NCBI GenBank assembly: GCA_947258815.1
Contig: CAMYJW010000030.1
Span: 434,001-498,000 of the forward strand
Direction of reading: 5' to 3'
DNA length: 64,000 nucleotides
Origin: an uncultured Sphingomonadaceae bacterium
GTDB taxonomy: Bacteria > Pseudomonadota > Alphaproteobacteria > Sphingomonadales > Sphingomonadaceae
Shown: piece after piece, positions 17,007 to 26,446 of the stretch
Position numbering within the stretch: position 1 is the first letter of the stretch
How the letters are laid out: each line of letters opens with the position of its first letter
Program-made: the position numbers and the translations under genes
Notes under the pieces: generated by a model
The model's database searches: none
What the model saw: only the letters and a program-made list of their open reading frames with translations
What the model was told of the DNA's origin: nothing

Positions 17007-18002
17007 ATGACATCGCCAGCATTATCCTACCCGGAAGGTTCCGCGGCGTTCCCGCATGAGAGCCTTGTCGGTATCGGCGGCCTTGCGCCCCATGAGATCC
17101 TGTTTCTTCTCGATGAAGCCGAACAATGGGTCGAACTGAACCGCCATCCCCAGAAACACGACGACCGGCTGACGGGGCTGACGATCATCAATGCGTTCTT
17201 CGAAAATTCGACCCGCACGCTGCTCAGCTTTGAAATCGCGGGCAAGCGGCTGGGTGCCGATGTGGTCAACATGCATGTCGCGCAATCGAGCATCAAGAAA
17301 GGCGAAACGCTGATCGACACGGCGATGACCCTGAACGCGATGCACGCCGATGCCATCGTCATTCGCCACGGCAGTTCGGGCGCGGTGCAGCTGATCGCGG
17401 ACAAAGTGGACTGCCCGGTGCTCAACGCCGGGGACGGCCAGCATGAGCACCCGACACAGGCGCTGCTCGATGCGCTGACCATCCGCCATGCGCTGCGCAA
17501 CAAGACAGGCGGATCGTTCAACGGACTGACAGTGACCTTATGCGGCGATATTCTGCACAGCCGGGTCGCGCGATCGAACATCCTGTGCCTGACATCGCTG
17601 GGCGCGCATGTGCGTATCTGCGCCCCGCCCGCACTGATCCCGGCCGATATCGAGGCCATGCAGGCCGAAGTCTTTCACGATTTCGATGCCGCTCTTGACG
17701 GTGCGGATGTGGTGATGATGCTCAGGCTTCAGCTTGAACGTATGCAGGGACAGTTCATCCCGTCCGCACGCGAATACCGCCATCTGTTCGGCCTGACGGC
17801 AGAGCGCCTGGCACGCGCGCGCCCCGATGCGCTGGTGATGCACCCCGGCCCGATGAACCGGGGCGTGGAAATCGATTCCGATGTCGCCGATCTGGCAGAC
17901 CGCTCTCATATCACCCGGCAAGTGGAAATGGGCGTTGCCATTCGCATGGCCTGCCTTGACGTGCTGACCCGCAAAGTCCGGCGCGTGGAGGGCTGGACAT
18001 GA
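17007..18002 (+). CDS. pyrB: Aspartate carbamoyltransferase catalytic subunit
   Basis: A 331-residue ATCase that makes carbamoyl aspartate from carbamoyl phosphate and aspartate in pyrimidine synthesis. The carbamoyl-phosphate motif reads [13 protein letters not shown], and [12 protein letters not shown] and [11 protein letters not shown] are intact. It is followed, with an ATGA overlap, by an inactive dihydroorotase homologue. This is the Pseudomonas-type arrangement in which the two proteins form one dodecamer and no PyrI subunit is needed. An inverted repeat CCGTTTC/GAAACGG (16938-16966) lies in its leader or promoter. Confidence 0.96.
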   Translation: MTSPALSYPEGSAAFPHESLVGIGGLAPHEILFLLDEAEQWVELNRHPQKHDDRLTGLTIINAFFENSTRTLLSFEIAGKRLGADVVNMHVAQSSIKKGETLIDTAMTLNAMHADAIVIRHGSSGAVQLIADKVDCPVLNAGDGQHEHPTQALLDALTIRHALRNKTGGSFNGLTVTLCGDILHSRVARSNILCLTSLGAHVRICAPPALIPADIEAMQAEVFHDFDAALDGADVVMMLRLQLERMQGQFIPSAREYRHLFGLTAERLARARPDALVMHPGPMNRGVEIDSDVADLADRSHITRQVEMGVAIRMACLDVLTRKVRRVEGWT

Positions 18003-19249
18003 GCGCCGCCCCTCCCCTGACAATCACCAACGGCAAACTGGTTCTGCCCGATGGCGAGGTGCGCGATGGCGCGCTGCGCTGTGCGGACGGGCATATCGCC
18101 GCACTTGGCGACGAAGAACCGCAACCGGGCGACATCGTCCACGATGCACAAGGCAAGCTGGTGACGCCCGGCCTTGTCGATCTGGGCGTGTTCACGATTG
18201 ACAAACCGGCCTTTCACTTCGGCGGAATCACGCGGGCGGCGCTGATGCCCGATCAATCTCCCCCGCTCGACATTCCGGCACGGGTGCGCTTTGCCGCATC
18301 GTCGGGAAAACCCGATTTCTGGGTACATCCGCTTGCCGCTGCCACGCGCGGACTGGAAGGCACCGAACTGGCGGAAATCGCACTGATGCGCGATGCAGGC
18401 GCGCGGGCCATCGCCACGGGACGAGCATGGATCGCCGATTCGGGCACGATGCTGCGCGTGCTCCAGTATGCCGCGATGCTCGATATGGTGGTCTGCACGC
18501 ATGCGGAAGACAGCGGCATGACCGGCAGCGCAGTTGCGACGTCAGGCGAGATCGCCACCCGGCTTGGCCTGCCGTCCGCACCTGCCGAAGCCGAACCGCT
18601 GGCCATCGCACGCGACATCGCGCTGGCCGAATTTGCAGGAGCCCGCCTGCATCTGCGGCAGGTTACCACGGCGCGCGGGCTCGATCTCGTGCGCGCCGCC
18701 AAGGATCGCGGCGTGGCCGTCACCGCCGGAACAACCCCCGCCTATTTCATGCTGTCCGATCTTGCGTTGGCGCATTTCCGCACATTCGCGCACCTTTCCC
18801 CGCCGCTGCGCTGCGAGGCAGACCGGAAGGCCGTGCTTGATGCGGTCCGTGACGCGACCATCGATGTGATCGCATCCAGCCACGATCCGCGCGGACCGGA
18901 AGACAAACGCCTGCCGTTTGCCGATTCCGCCCCCGGAATGGCGGGAGCGGAAACGCTGCTGCCCCTCACCTTCAACCTCGTGCGCGATGGCGTGATCACC
19001 ACGAGCCGCGCGATTGAGCTGCTGGCGACAAACCCGGCGCGGATACTGGGCGTAAATGCCGGACATCTGGCGTTAGGCGCCGAAGCAGACATCGCGGTGA
19101 TCGATCCCGACAAGCCATGGATTGTCGATTCGTCCGAAATGGCCGCCCGCGCGGGCAACACACCGTTTGACAAGCAGCCGGTTCAGGGCCGCGTGCTGGC
19201 GCTGTTCAAAGGCGGGATGCGCGTAGGCGCAAAACAGGCCCCCTCCTGA
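17999..19249 (+). CDS. pyrC': Dihydroorotase-like protein lacking catalytic residues (PyrC')
   Basis: A 416-residue amidohydrolase-fold protein homologous to dihydroorotase. The zinc motif that in active enzymes reads DxHxH is here DLGVF (residues 61-65), so both His ligands are missing. The late catalytic segment (usually TDHAPH) reads SSHDPRG, so the catalytic Asp is also lost. THAED keeps one His. Such pseudo-DHOases scaffold ATCase (known for PyrC' of Pseudomonas). The 4-bp ATGA overlap with pyrB suggests coupled translation and one complex. A true pyrC must exist elsewhere in the genome. Confidence 0.9.
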   Translation: MSAAPPLTITNGKLVLPDGEVRDGALRCADGHIAALGDEEPQPGDIVHDAQGKLVTPGLVDLGVFTIDKPAFHFGGITRAALMPDQSPPLDIPARVRFAASSGKPDFWVHPLAAATRGLEGTELAEIALMRDAGARAIATGRAWIADSGTMLRVLQYAAMLDMVVCTHAEDSGMTGSAVATSGEIATRLGLPSAPAEAEPLAIARDIALAEFAGARLHLRQVTTARGLDLVRAAKDRGVAVTAGTTPAYFMLSDLALAHFRTFAHLSPPLRCEADRKAVLDAVRDATIDVIASSHDPRGPEDKRLPFADSAPGMAGAETLLPLTFNLVRDGVITTSRAIELLATNPARILGVNAGHLALGAEADIAVIDPDKPWIVDSSEMAARAGNTPFDKQPVQGRVLALFKGGMRVGAKQAPS

Positions 19250-19294
19250 ACCGGAGAGAGCCTGTCATGTGTAACCAATACCTTTTCCTGCGGT

Positions 19295-20737
19295 TCAGCG
19301 ACGCGCGAGTGCGGCTCCGCTGCGGCGGCTTCCGGGAACCGCGCCCGGCAACGGGCGACCTTGGGCATAGGCAATGCAGCCACCGCCCCGGCCCTTGACG
19401 CTTGAGCACATTGATCTGGCGGCCCGCTTGTCAAAACCGGCAGCGGCAACGCGCCAGTAAGTCTTGCCACGCACGACCGCCTTGGTGATCGTTTTATCAA
19501 ATTTCTTCAGTTCGGGATTGCGCGAAACGAAAATCCGCCATGCGCGATCCGCATTACGCGCCGTCGAGAACGAGCCGAGCTGCACCAGATGCGTGCACTT
19601 GGCCGGATCCTTGGGTCTGCTGACACCGCGTGCCGATTTTGCAGCCGGTTGCACTCGTCCGTGCGCTGCCGAAACCTTGCGGGACGCGCGAGCGGGCGAA
19701 GCCGCCGTTTCCGCACGAACCGGAAGCTGCTGGACAACCGGATTTGCCACGAAACTCACCACCGGGCGAGGCGCCGGAGCGCTGGTCGTTCCCGTTGGCG
19801 CGAATGCATGCGCGAAATCACTGGAAACCGCCTCGGCCTCCGCCGTTTGGACCGGAGCGGGCTGTGCAACCTGCGCAACTTCGGCAACAGGCGCGGGAGA
19901 CACTTCAGGCTTCACCGCTTCGGCAACCCAGAAATTCGAATCATCACTGACTGGTGCCAGTTCGCCAACCGGAGACTGCATCGGATTGGCTGCCGCAAGC
20001 GCCGCAACACTTGGGGCCTGCCGTTCAACAAGCGCCAGATGCTGGGGCTGGCCGACATCGCTGCGCACGGGAACGCGAAGCATAGCGGCAACGCGCTTGC
20101 GATAATCTTCATCGCGCCCCGTCATCGCCCATTCGCTGATACGCGCATCCAGCTTGTCTGCTGGCACATCCTGCGCCGCCATCAGCCGGGCTTCGCGCCA
20201 GCGGCCGTCAAGCGCATAGGCATAGGCCAGGTTCTGCCGGGTTTTCGCTGAATCGTCCCCGCCGCGCAGCGCATCGGAAAGAACCGCAACACCGCGGCTG
20301 GTATCACCCGCCAGTGCCAGCGCCAGTCCGTAATCGCCCGCGGGGATCGAATCGCGCCACTGATCGAGGATCGCGACGGCTTCGTCATTTTGTCCAACCG
20401 CGACGTAAGAGAGCGCCAGGCCAAGCGCGGTTCGCACGCTCTTGTCGCCAAGATACTGCGCATCTTCAAACGCATCCACCGCCGATTCGAAACGACCGGC
20501 ATTGAGATAGGTTGTTGCAAGCGAACTGCGCGCAGACATGCTTTGCGGCGTTTTCTCAACCGCCCGCTCCGCCTTGCCGACTGCCTTGTCGAGCTTGCGC
20601 TCCTGCTTGCTGGAAATATCGGACGCGCTGGCCATCGCCAGTTGCCCCGAACCTGCGAATCCGGCCAGCAGTGCTGCGGCCATGGCGGTGCAGGCTACGT
20701 AACGTGCAGGCCTGCGATTATCTTGATGACGATACAT
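19295..20737 (-). CDS. TPR and SPOR domain envelope protein
   Basis: A 480-residue exported protein. An N-terminal signal sequence (about residues 12-37) is followed by tetratricopeptide-like repeats (about 55-210: ARSSLATTYLNAGRFESAVDAF, KTRQNLAYAYALDGRWREA). Then comes a Pro/Ala/Val-rich linker (about 240-380) and a C-terminal SPOR domain (about 383-460, starting CTHLVQLGSFSTARNA). SPOR domains bind denuded glycan at division septa. It lies 22 bp downstream of the RHH gene and may be co-transcribed with parA-RHH. The Ala/Arg-rich end after the SPOR domain is unusual. Confidence 0.85.
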   Translation of the reverse strand: MYRHQDNRRPARYVACTAMAAALLAGFAGSGQLAMASASDISSKQERKLDKAVGKAERAVEKTPQSMSARSSLATTYLNAGRFESAVDAFEDAQYLGDKSVRTALGLALSYVAVGQNDEAVAILDQWRDSIPAGDYGLALALAGDTSRGVAVLSDALRGGDDSAKTRQNLAYAYALDGRWREARLMAAQDVPADKLDARISEWAMTGRDEDYRKRVAAMLRVPVRSDVGQPQHLALVERQAPSVAALAAANPMQSPVGELAPVSDDSNFWVAEAVKPEVSPAPVAEVAQVAQPAPVQTAEAEAVSSDFAHAFAPTGTTSAPAPRPVVSFVANPVVQQLPVRAETAASPARASRKVSAAHGRVQPAAKSARGVSRPKDPAKCTHLVQLGSFSTARNADRAWRIFVSRNPELKKFDKTITKAVVRGKTYWRVAAAGFDKRAARSMCSSVKGRGGGCIAYAQGRPLPGAVPGSRRSGAALARR

Positions 20738-20759
20738 GGTCAGTCCCTCTGTTCGAATT

Positions 20760-21272
20760 TCAGCGGCTCTTGCGAACCCTTGCAGCCAGCGCTTCGATTT
20801 CCGGCATGGTGTCCAGAAACCGGTCGAGTGCTTCGGTCACGACCTGCTGCGCGCTCCGGTTCAGAACCGTGCTGGCAAGTCGAAGTCTGAGATGGCGTTC
20901 GGCTTCCAGGCGCAGCGTGAAAGCCGCGCGGCGTCCGCGATTGAGCGCGGTCTTCCGTTTTGCAGTCGGCGCGGCAAGATTCTGCGCAAGCGCTTCCTGC
21001 TGATCGACGATTTCAGGTTTCGCTTCGGGAATCGCTATTTCGCTGCTGATTGCGACAACTTCGCCCGTTGCAGTTGCTCCGTCGGCATCCGGCTCACGCG
21101 GATCGGCGGTTTCGCCCAGGTCATTCCAGCCAAGATCTTCGGACATTTCACGGGCCGTCGCCTCATGAAATTGGTGCAAGGGCTGAATTTGCGGGCGCAT
21201 GGCGGGCTTTGCGCCACCTTTGCGAGCCAGCAGGCTCGGTGAAAGTGAGGCTGTCGGTTTGGAATCGCTCAT
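20760..21272 (-). CDS. Ribbon-helix-helix-like partner of ParA
   Basis: A 170-residue protein. Residues 1-100 look disordered and include a basic patch near the N-terminus (LARKGGAKPAMRP). The last about 60 residues (RRAAFTLRLEAERHLRLRLAS, then a helix TVLNRSAQQVVTEALDRFL) match a ribbon-helix-helix DNA-binding pattern: one beta strand and two helices. Layout resembles plasmid ParG-type partners, in which a flexible basic N-terminus activates the ParA ATPase. It starts 14 bp after the parA stop. The ATG at 21272 is preceded by GAGGGG. The RHH call is by pattern only. Confidence 0.7.
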   Translation of the reverse strand: MSDSKPTASLSPSLLARKGGAKPAMRPQIQPLHQFHEATAREMSEDLGWNDLGETADPREPDADGATATGEVVAISSEIAIPEAKPEIVDQQEALAQNLAAPTAKRKTALNRGRRAAFTLRLEAERHLRLRLASTVLNRSAQQVVTEALDRFLDTMPEIEALAARVRKSR

Positions 21273-21286
21273 GGTGACCGCGCCCC

Positions 21287-22006
21287 TCAAGTGCCGGCAA
21301 CCCGACGTCCAAAACCGCCGACCGGGCGATTGCTGCCCTGCATCGTCGGCTGGCTGGCCGGGTTGGCAAAGACGGTCCGGCGGAAATTCTTTTCAAGCCG
21401 GTCGGCGATATAGTTCCAGAGCGTCGAAACCTCGTTGGCCGACCGGCCATTGGGATCGACTTCCATCACCGTGCGCCCATCGATCATCGATGCGGCAAAA
21501 TCGGTGCGATGATGCAGTGTGATCGGTGCAACGGTGCCGTGCTGTGAAAGCGCGACGGCAGCTTCCGCCGTGATCTTGGCCTTGGGCGTTGCCGCGTTGA
21601 CCACGAACATCAGCGGCTTTCCAGCACGCTCGCACAGATCGACGGTTGCCCCCACTGCGCGCAAATCATGCGGGCTTGGGCGTGTCGGGACGACGATCAG
21701 TTCCGCAACCGAAATCACGCTCTGGATCGCCATGGTGATCGCCGGCGGCGTATCAATCACGGCCAGTTTGAAACCTTGCTGACGAAGAACCTGCAAGTCG
21801 TTCGCAAGCCGCGCGACAGTCGTCTGAGCAAAAGCGGGTAATTCCGCCTCACGCTCGTTCCACCAGTCCGCGAGCGACCCTTGCGGATCGATATCGATCA
21901 GGACCACCGGTCCTGCGCCAGCCCTCTGGGCCTGAACAGCAAGGTGCCCTGACAAGGTTGTCTTGCCAGAACCGCCCTTCTGCGATGCCAATGCCAATAC
22001 GCGCAA
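21287..22006 (-). CDS. ParA family ATPase
   Basis: A 239-residue ATPase from the TTG start (250 if ATG 22039 is used). The deviant Walker A is KGGSGKTT with the signature Lys, followed by LIDIDPQGSLADWW (Walker A') and LAVIDTPPA (Walker B). No helix-turn-helix precedes the ATPase domain, so it is the small ParA/ParF type. No ParB follows; instead there is an RHH-like protein and a SPOR protein. TTG 22006 is preferred because GGGGGTC lies 8-14 bases upstream and the fold begins MRVLALASQKGG. It is divergent from a Sel1-SPOR gene. Confidence 0.88.
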   Translation of the reverse strand: MRVLALASQKGGSGKTTLSGHLAVQAQRAGAGPVVLIDIDPQGSLADWWNEREAELPAFAQTTVARLANDLQVLRQQGFKLAVIDTPPAITMAIQSVISVAELIVVPTRPSPHDLRAVGATVDLCERAGKPLMFVVNAATPKAKITAEAAVALSQHGTVAPITLHHRTDFAASMIDGRTVMEVDPNGRSANEVSTLWNYIADRLEKNFRRTVFANPASQPTMQGSNRPVGGFGRRVAGT

Positions 22007-22260
22007 AGCCTGTGACCCCCAAAATCGACATAGAAACAAATGCGTTCAAACGGGGGGATCGCAGATCGTTCCTAATTTTAGGTTAATTGCCAGACAGCCA
22101 AACACCGTTTCGACGCGCTGTGATCCGCGCAATTGCGCTGCTAAGGATATATTCACTATGTCGGTTAGATAATATTGCTACCGGGATTGCGGTATGGTTG
22201 GCGCATTATCGCATAAGTACCGCACCCTGGCGTTTACCGCGCCCGAGAAGGAGATAGTTC

Positions 22261-23427
22261 GTGGGCTTAATGAACAGGGGACTGGCCTTTGCAGCAATGG
22301 CGATAAGCGGCGGAGCGCTTTTCGCTGCGATTCCGGCTTCTGCCAGCGTCAAGGATGGAGTGGACGCCTGGTCGCGCGGCGATTTTCAGACCGCGATCCG
22401 CGAATGGAAAGGCCCCGCCGCAAAGGGCGACGCCGATGCGCAGTTCAACCTGGGCCAGGCCTATAAGCTGGGTCGCGGAGTGGAGCGGGATCTGGCGAAA
22501 GCCGAAGAACTGTTCGGCCAGGCTGCCGCGCGCGGGCATCTGCAAGCCGCCGATAATTATGGCCTGCTGCTGTTTCAGCGCGGCAACCGGACCAAAGCCA
22601 TGCCGTTTATCCACGCGGCATCGGATCGGGGCGATCCAAGGGCGCAATATGTTCTTGGCCTCGCCTATTTCAACGCCGATCATGTGCCCAAAGACTGGGA
22701 GCGGGCCTACGCTCTGGTAAGCCTTGCCCAACAGGCTGGCCTGCCGCAGGCCGCAGGCGCGCTTTCCCAGATGGACAAACATATCCCGCTTGATCAGCGC
22801 CAGCGCAGTGTGCCGCTGGCCGCAGAACTTGCAGCACGCGCCCAGGCAACCCGCCAGCGCCAGATCGCTTCGGCGGATCTGGGCGTATCCGGGCCGGGAT
22901 CGGGCCAGACCGTAAAACGCGAAACGCTCAAGCCATTTCGGCCGGGCAACCCCGATCTGGCAGCGGCCACGCGCCCGGTCGGCCAGGGCAGCCCGGCCTC
23001 CGCCGGTGCCGACTATGCCAGACCGCGCGACCCCCAACCTTCGGGCGTACCCAAAGTTTCCAGCATTATGAAAAGCGCATCGCGCGCGCCGGCGCCTCAG
23101 GCGAAACCGGCACCCAGACCCAGCTATCAGCCCGTGAAACCGCGTTACACGGTCGTTTCAAAACCGGCCGCGCCCAAACCGGCGCCGACCCGTTCAACGG
23201 GCGGAGCATGGCGGGTGCAACTTGGCGCATTTGGCGTGGCCGGCAACGCGGATCGCCTGTGGAACCGCGTCAAAGGCCGCCCGGAACTGGCAGGCCACGG
23301 CAAACTGAAGGTTCCCGCAGGGCGCGTCACAAAATTGCAGGCAGGCGGCTTTGCCAGCCGCGAAGCCGCGCAATCGGCGTGTAACCGCCTGAAAGCCGGT
23401 GGTTTCGATTGCATCGCGATCAGATAG
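22261..23427 (+). CDS. Sel1-repeat and SPOR domain envelope protein
   Basis: A 388-residue exported protein. A signal peptide (about residues 1-29, ending IPASAS) is followed by Sel1-like repeats (about 40-170: GDADAQFNLGQAYKLGRGV, GDPRAQYVLGLAYF), a Pro/Ala/Lys-rich linker, and a C-terminal SPOR domain (about 315-388: WRVQLGAFGVAGNADRLW). The start is GTG 22261, 7 bases after AAGGAGA; ATG 22270 is an alternative. It has the same architecture as the TPR-SPOR protein on the other side of parA. Septal peptidoglycan binding is expected from the SPOR domain. Confidence 0.87.
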   Translation: MGLMNRGLAFAAMAISGGALFAAIPASASVKDGVDAWSRGDFQTAIREWKGPAAKGDADAQFNLGQAYKLGRGVERDLAKAEELFGQAAARGHLQAADNYGLLLFQRGNRTKAMPFIHAASDRGDPRAQYVLGLAYFNADHVPKDWERAYALVSLAQQAGLPQAAGALSQMDKHIPLDQRQRSVPLAAELAARAQATRQRQIASADLGVSGPGSGQTVKRETLKPFRPGNPDLAAATRPVGQGSPASAGADYARPRDPQPSGVPKVSSIMKSASRAPAPQAKPAPRPSYQPVKPRYTVVSKPAAPKPAPTRSTGGAWRVQLGAFGVAGNADRLWNRVKGRPELAGHGKLKVPAGRVTKLQAGGFASREAAQSACNRLKAGGFDCIAIR

Positions 23428-23510
23428 ACCGGGCGCGCGCAGCCGCTCTGTTTGGTGTTGTTTCCTGACGCCAACTGACCGATCATTGCCCTTTCGATGG
23501 CATAGGGAAA

Positions 23511-24821
23511 ATGGGAACAATGGCGCAAAACCCTGCGGGCGATACCGCACATTCACAATCCGCGCCGTCTTCGCCCGGTCCGCTCGCGTCCGTTTCCGGC
23601 CCGCGGCTGATCTCGCTCGATTTTATACGCGGACTGGCGGTGCTGGGCATCCTGTTCGCCAATATCACCGCCTTCGCGCAGCCGATGACGGCCTATTTCT
23701 GGCCCGGTGCGCTGCCCGGTGGCGGCACGCCCGCAGACACATGGGTCTGGCTTTTCCAGTTCCTGTTCATAGACGGCAAGATGCGGGGGCTCTTCACGCT
23801 GCTGTTCGGCGCGGGAATTGTGCTGTTTGTAGAACGCGCCTCTGCAAAAACGGCCCATCCCAGACTGTTGCAGCTACGACGACTGGCGTGGCTGTTGCTA
23901 TTCGGCCTGCTGCATTTCTTCCTGCTGTTTCGCGGCGATATCCTGACGATTTACGGGACCTGGGGCATTGCCGCGCTGCTGTTCGTTCGGCTCGATCCGG
24001 TCAAGAAACTGGTGTTTGGCCTGATGCTCTATGGATTTGGCAGTCTGATGCTGATGCTGTTCACAGGAGAGGCCGCGTGGCTTGAGCAAGTCCCCGGTGC
24101 CTGCAACGAACAAAGCGCCGAAGCCTGCGCCGGCCTGGCCGACACCGTCGCCAAGGCCGAGAAGGATATCCACGATCAGAACGCAATATATTCCAGCGGC
24201 AGTTTTGGCGACATTCTGGCTTACACCGCAGATGCGCAATCGAATATTCTTACCAAGGGCGCTGTGTTCGGCATGCTGGAGACGCTCCCGCTAATTCTGA
24301 TCGGCATGGCGCTGTATCAGTTTGGCCTGTTTAGCGGCGGCATAGAACCATCCGCGCTGCGCCGCTGGGGCTGGATCGGGATCGCCGTTGGCCTTGCTAT
24401 CGGGTTGCCCATGGCGCTTTGGCCGATGCTGCAAGGCTTTCCCTATCATCTCAATATGTTCGTGTTCAATGCCGCGGCCCAGATCCCGCGCCTGCCGATG
24501 GTGCTGGGCATGGCCGTGCTGCTGGCGCTTTGGGCGCCGTCGCTTGCCCATTCATGGCTGGGCCTGCGCCTGCAAGCTGCGGGGCGCATGGCATTCAGCA
24601 ACTATATCGGCACGTCCATCCTGATGTCGGCAATCTTCAACGGCTGGGGACTGGGGCTGTTCGGCAGCCTCAACCGGCTGGAAATGCTGCCGGTCGTTGC
24701 ATTAGGCATGGGGCTGATGCTGGTATGGTCAAAGCCGTGGCTGGCCCGGTTTCGCTATGGCCCGCTTGAATGGCTCTGGCGCTGCCTGACATATCGGCGA
24801 CTGTTCGCGATGCGCCGCTGA
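23511..24821 (+). CDS. DUF418 (YeiB-like) membrane protein
   Basis: A 436-residue polytopic protein. The N-terminal motif ISLDFIRGLAVLGILFANI is characteristic of the DUF418/heparan-alpha-glucosaminide acyltransferase-like fold. About ten hydrophobic helices follow, and the C-terminal DUF418 block (GRMAFSNYIGTSILMSAIF) is intact. A soluble loop around residues 190-240 holds two Cys (VPGACNEQSAEAC). No member has an established role; acyl transfer across the membrane is a common guess. ATG 23511 is used, ATG 23520 is possible. It stands alone. Confidence 0.85.
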   Translation: MGTMAQNPAGDTAHSQSAPSSPGPLASVSGPRLISLDFIRGLAVLGILFANITAFAQPMTAYFWPGALPGGGTPADTWVWLFQFLFIDGKMRGLFTLLFGAGIVLFVERASAKTAHPRLLQLRRLAWLLLFGLLHFFLLFRGDILTIYGTWGIAALLFVRLDPVKKLVFGLMLYGFGSLMLMLFTGEAAWLEQVPGACNEQSAEACAGLADTVAKAEKDIHDQNAIYSSGSFGDILAYTADAQSNILTKGAVFGMLETLPLILIGMALYQFGLFSGGIEPSALRRWGWIGIAVGLAIGLPMALWPMLQGFPYHLNMFVFNAAAQIPRLPMVLGMAVLLALWAPSLAHSWLGLRLQAAGRMAFSNYIGTSILMSAIFNGWGLGLFGSLNRLEMLPVVALGMGLMLVWSKPWLARFRYGPLEWLWRCLTYRRLFAMRR

Positions 24822-24894
24822 TACACCTCTATTGCAATTCATTCGCATTTGCTGATATGTATCGATTCGGAGCCAGCTTACGAAAGCCTCACGC

Positions 24895-25089
24895 ATGTAT
24901 GTCTGCATCTGCAATGCCATCAAACAAAGCGAACTGCGCGCGCTGGCGTGCGAGTTTTCCGGCGATGCAGAGCGCGTCTACACCGCGATGGGCCGTCCGC
25001 CGCAATGTCGGCAATGTCTGGATGAAGCCAACGCGATCCTGATCGATGCGCGCAACGCGAAAAAGGTGCCCGCCCGCGCCGCTGCCTGA
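24895..25089 (+). CDS. bfd: Bacterioferritin-associated ferredoxin
   Basis: A 64-residue [2Fe-2S] protein with the Bfd cysteine pattern: CIC near the N-terminus (MYVCICNAIKQSELR) and CRQC at about residues 38-41. It docks on bacterioferritin and reduces the ferric core to release iron. It lies 57 bp upstream of bfr in the same direction. The leader is AT-rich (about 24825-24875), which may hold an iron-responsive promoter, but no clear Fur or RirA box was identified by eye. Confidence 0.93.
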   Translation: MYVCICNAIKQSELRALACEFSGDAERVYTAMGRPPQCRQCLDEANAILIDARNAKKVPARAAA

Positions 25090-25146
25090 CTTGCCCTGAG
25101 CCGCGCACATCTTCATACTCCACCCAGCAAATCAGGAGTATGAAGC

Positions 25147-25635
25147 ATGAAGGGCGACCCGCAGGTCATCGATTTTCTCAACAAGGCCCTGCTCAATGAA
25201 CTGACGGCCATCAACCAGTACTGGCTGCATTATCGCATGCTGGACAACTGGGGTGTCAGCAAGCTCGCCGAGTATGAGCGGCACGAATCGATCGACGAAA
25301 TGAAGCACGCCGATGTTCTGGCAGAGCGCATCCTGTTTCTCGATGGGCTGCCAAATTTTCAGGCGCTGGGCAAACTGCGCATCGGCGAAGACGTGCAGGA
25401 AATCCTGAAATGCGATCTGGAACTTGAAAACGATGCAATTCCGCTGCTGCGCGATGCCATCGCCCATTGCGAAACCGCGCATGACTATGTCAGCCGCGAG
25501 GTTTTTGAGCGGATTCTCGAAAGCGAGGAAGAGCACGTCGACTGGATCGAAAAACAGTTCGACCTGATCAAGCGCATGGGCATCGAAAATTACGTCCAGC
25601 TGCAAAGCGGCGCGGCCGGCGAAGGCGGCGCTTAG
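25147..25635 (+). CDS. bfr: Bacterioferritin
   Basis: A 162-residue iron-storage protein with the four-helix ferritin fold. Ferroxidase-centre residues are visible in [26 protein letters not shown] and [13 protein letters not shown]. The Met in DEMKHAD is the usual haem ligand between subunit pairs. It stores iron as a ferric mineral in a 24-mer and pairs with Bfd. A ribosome site CAGGAGTATGAAG precedes the ATG. Its last 93 bases are present again at 26447-26536, beyond the next gene. Confidence 0.97.
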   Translation: MKGDPQVIDFLNKALLNELTAINQYWLHYRMLDNWGVSKLAEYERHESIDEMKHADVLAERILFLDGLPNFQALGKLRIGEDVQEILKCDLELENDAIPLLRDAIAHCETAHDYVSREVFERILESEEEHVDWIEKQFDLIKRMGIENYVQLQSGAAGEGGA

Positions 25636-25655
25636 GCACCACCGTCGCGGTCTTT

Positions 25656-25716
25656 CAGATCGGGGCAAGGCCAGATCGGGGCAAGGCCAGATCGGGAAAG
25701 GCCAAACCGGGAAAGG
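25656..25716. repeat. Four imperfect 14-16-bp tandem repeats before a secreted orphan gene
   Basis: CAGATCGGGGCAAGGC occurs at 25656-25671 and 25672-25687, then as a 15-bp variant (GGGAAAGGC end) at 25688-25702 and a further degenerate copy at 25703-25716. The last copy runs into the AAAGGAAAG ribosome site of the gene at 25724. The array lies just after bfr. Confidence 0.9.
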
Positions 25717-25723
25717 AAAGCGC

Positions 25724-26431
25724 ATGAACGGATTACGATTGATGCTGGCGTCGATGATCGGTCTGTTCGCGGTGGTCACCCCCGCAGCGGGCGCGAGTAT
25801 TTCCATTCCCGGCGATCTTTGCGGCAGGCTGGCGGTTCAGTCCGCGCAGCCGCTTGAAGGCAAATGGCTGGCGATAAACCGCGATGGTGCCGGTTCTGTG
25901 GGGCCACGCGGCGTTATGTTGAAGGGCCGGCCCAAGGAAAACCTCAAACTCGAATACAGCGGCCCCGGCAAACTGGTATTCACCGGCAAGAATGACATGG
26001 GGCCGCAGCGCATGGAAATGACGCCGCAGGTCGCTCCGCCTGATTTGCCCGACACTTTCAATGTCCAGCTTCCCAGCGGAAGGATCGCCGAAGTCAACGT
26101 CCGCGATTTGCTTCCCTGCGCCTGGACGAAAATGCCCGGTTTCAAGGGGCATGTCGATTACCCCCTGCCCGGCGTCGGCGAAATGCGTATGACGGTGATG
26201 CTCAATTTCCCCAGCGAAGCAATGGGGTTCGGCCTCCTCCATTTCACGGGATCGATGATGGGCAATCCGATCGACGTGTGGCGCTATGTCACGCTGTCAC
26301 GCCCGAACCACAAGGCTTATCAACTGCCCTGCAAGATATTCACCTGCAAAAACACCGATGCGGAAGAATGTCGCAAGGAACATGAAAGAGCCCGCCGCAA
26401 AGACAAGGACATCTGCCCGTTCCCTGAATAA
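25724..26431 (+). CDS. Secreted protein of unknown function lodged behind bfr
   Basis: A 235-residue protein with a clear signal peptide (about residues 1-23, ending TPAAGA). The mature part has no motif I recognise. It contains at least five Cys after the signal peptide (PGDLCGRL, LLPCAWTK, LPCKIFTCKN, EECRKEHE, DICPFPE), which could form disulfides. The C-terminus is strongly charged (KEHERARRKDKD). The ATG has a good AAAGGAAAG ribosome site supplied by the tandem repeat. A duplicated bfr 3' end follows it, so it may have been inserted between bfr and DUF1971. Codon use looks like its neighbours. Confidence 0.75.
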   Translation: MNGLRLMLASMIGLFAVVTPAAGASISIPGDLCGRLAVQSAQPLEGKWLAINRDGAGSVGPRGVMLKGRPKENLKLEYSGPGKLVFTGKNDMGPQRMEMTPQVAPPDLPDTFNVQLPSGRIAEVNVRDLLPCAWTKMPGFKGHVDYPLPGVGEMRMTVMLNFPSEAMGFGLLHFTGSMMGNPIDVWRYVTLSRPNHKAYQLPCKIFTCKNTDAEECRKEHERARRKDKDICPFPE

Positions 26432-26446
26432 AAGGCGCGCTTCAGG

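Noticed and set aside
19246..19298. CTGAACCG...CGGTTCAG inverted repeat at the pyrC' and SPOR gene ends as a terminator
   Set aside because: The loop is 37 bases and no T-run follows.
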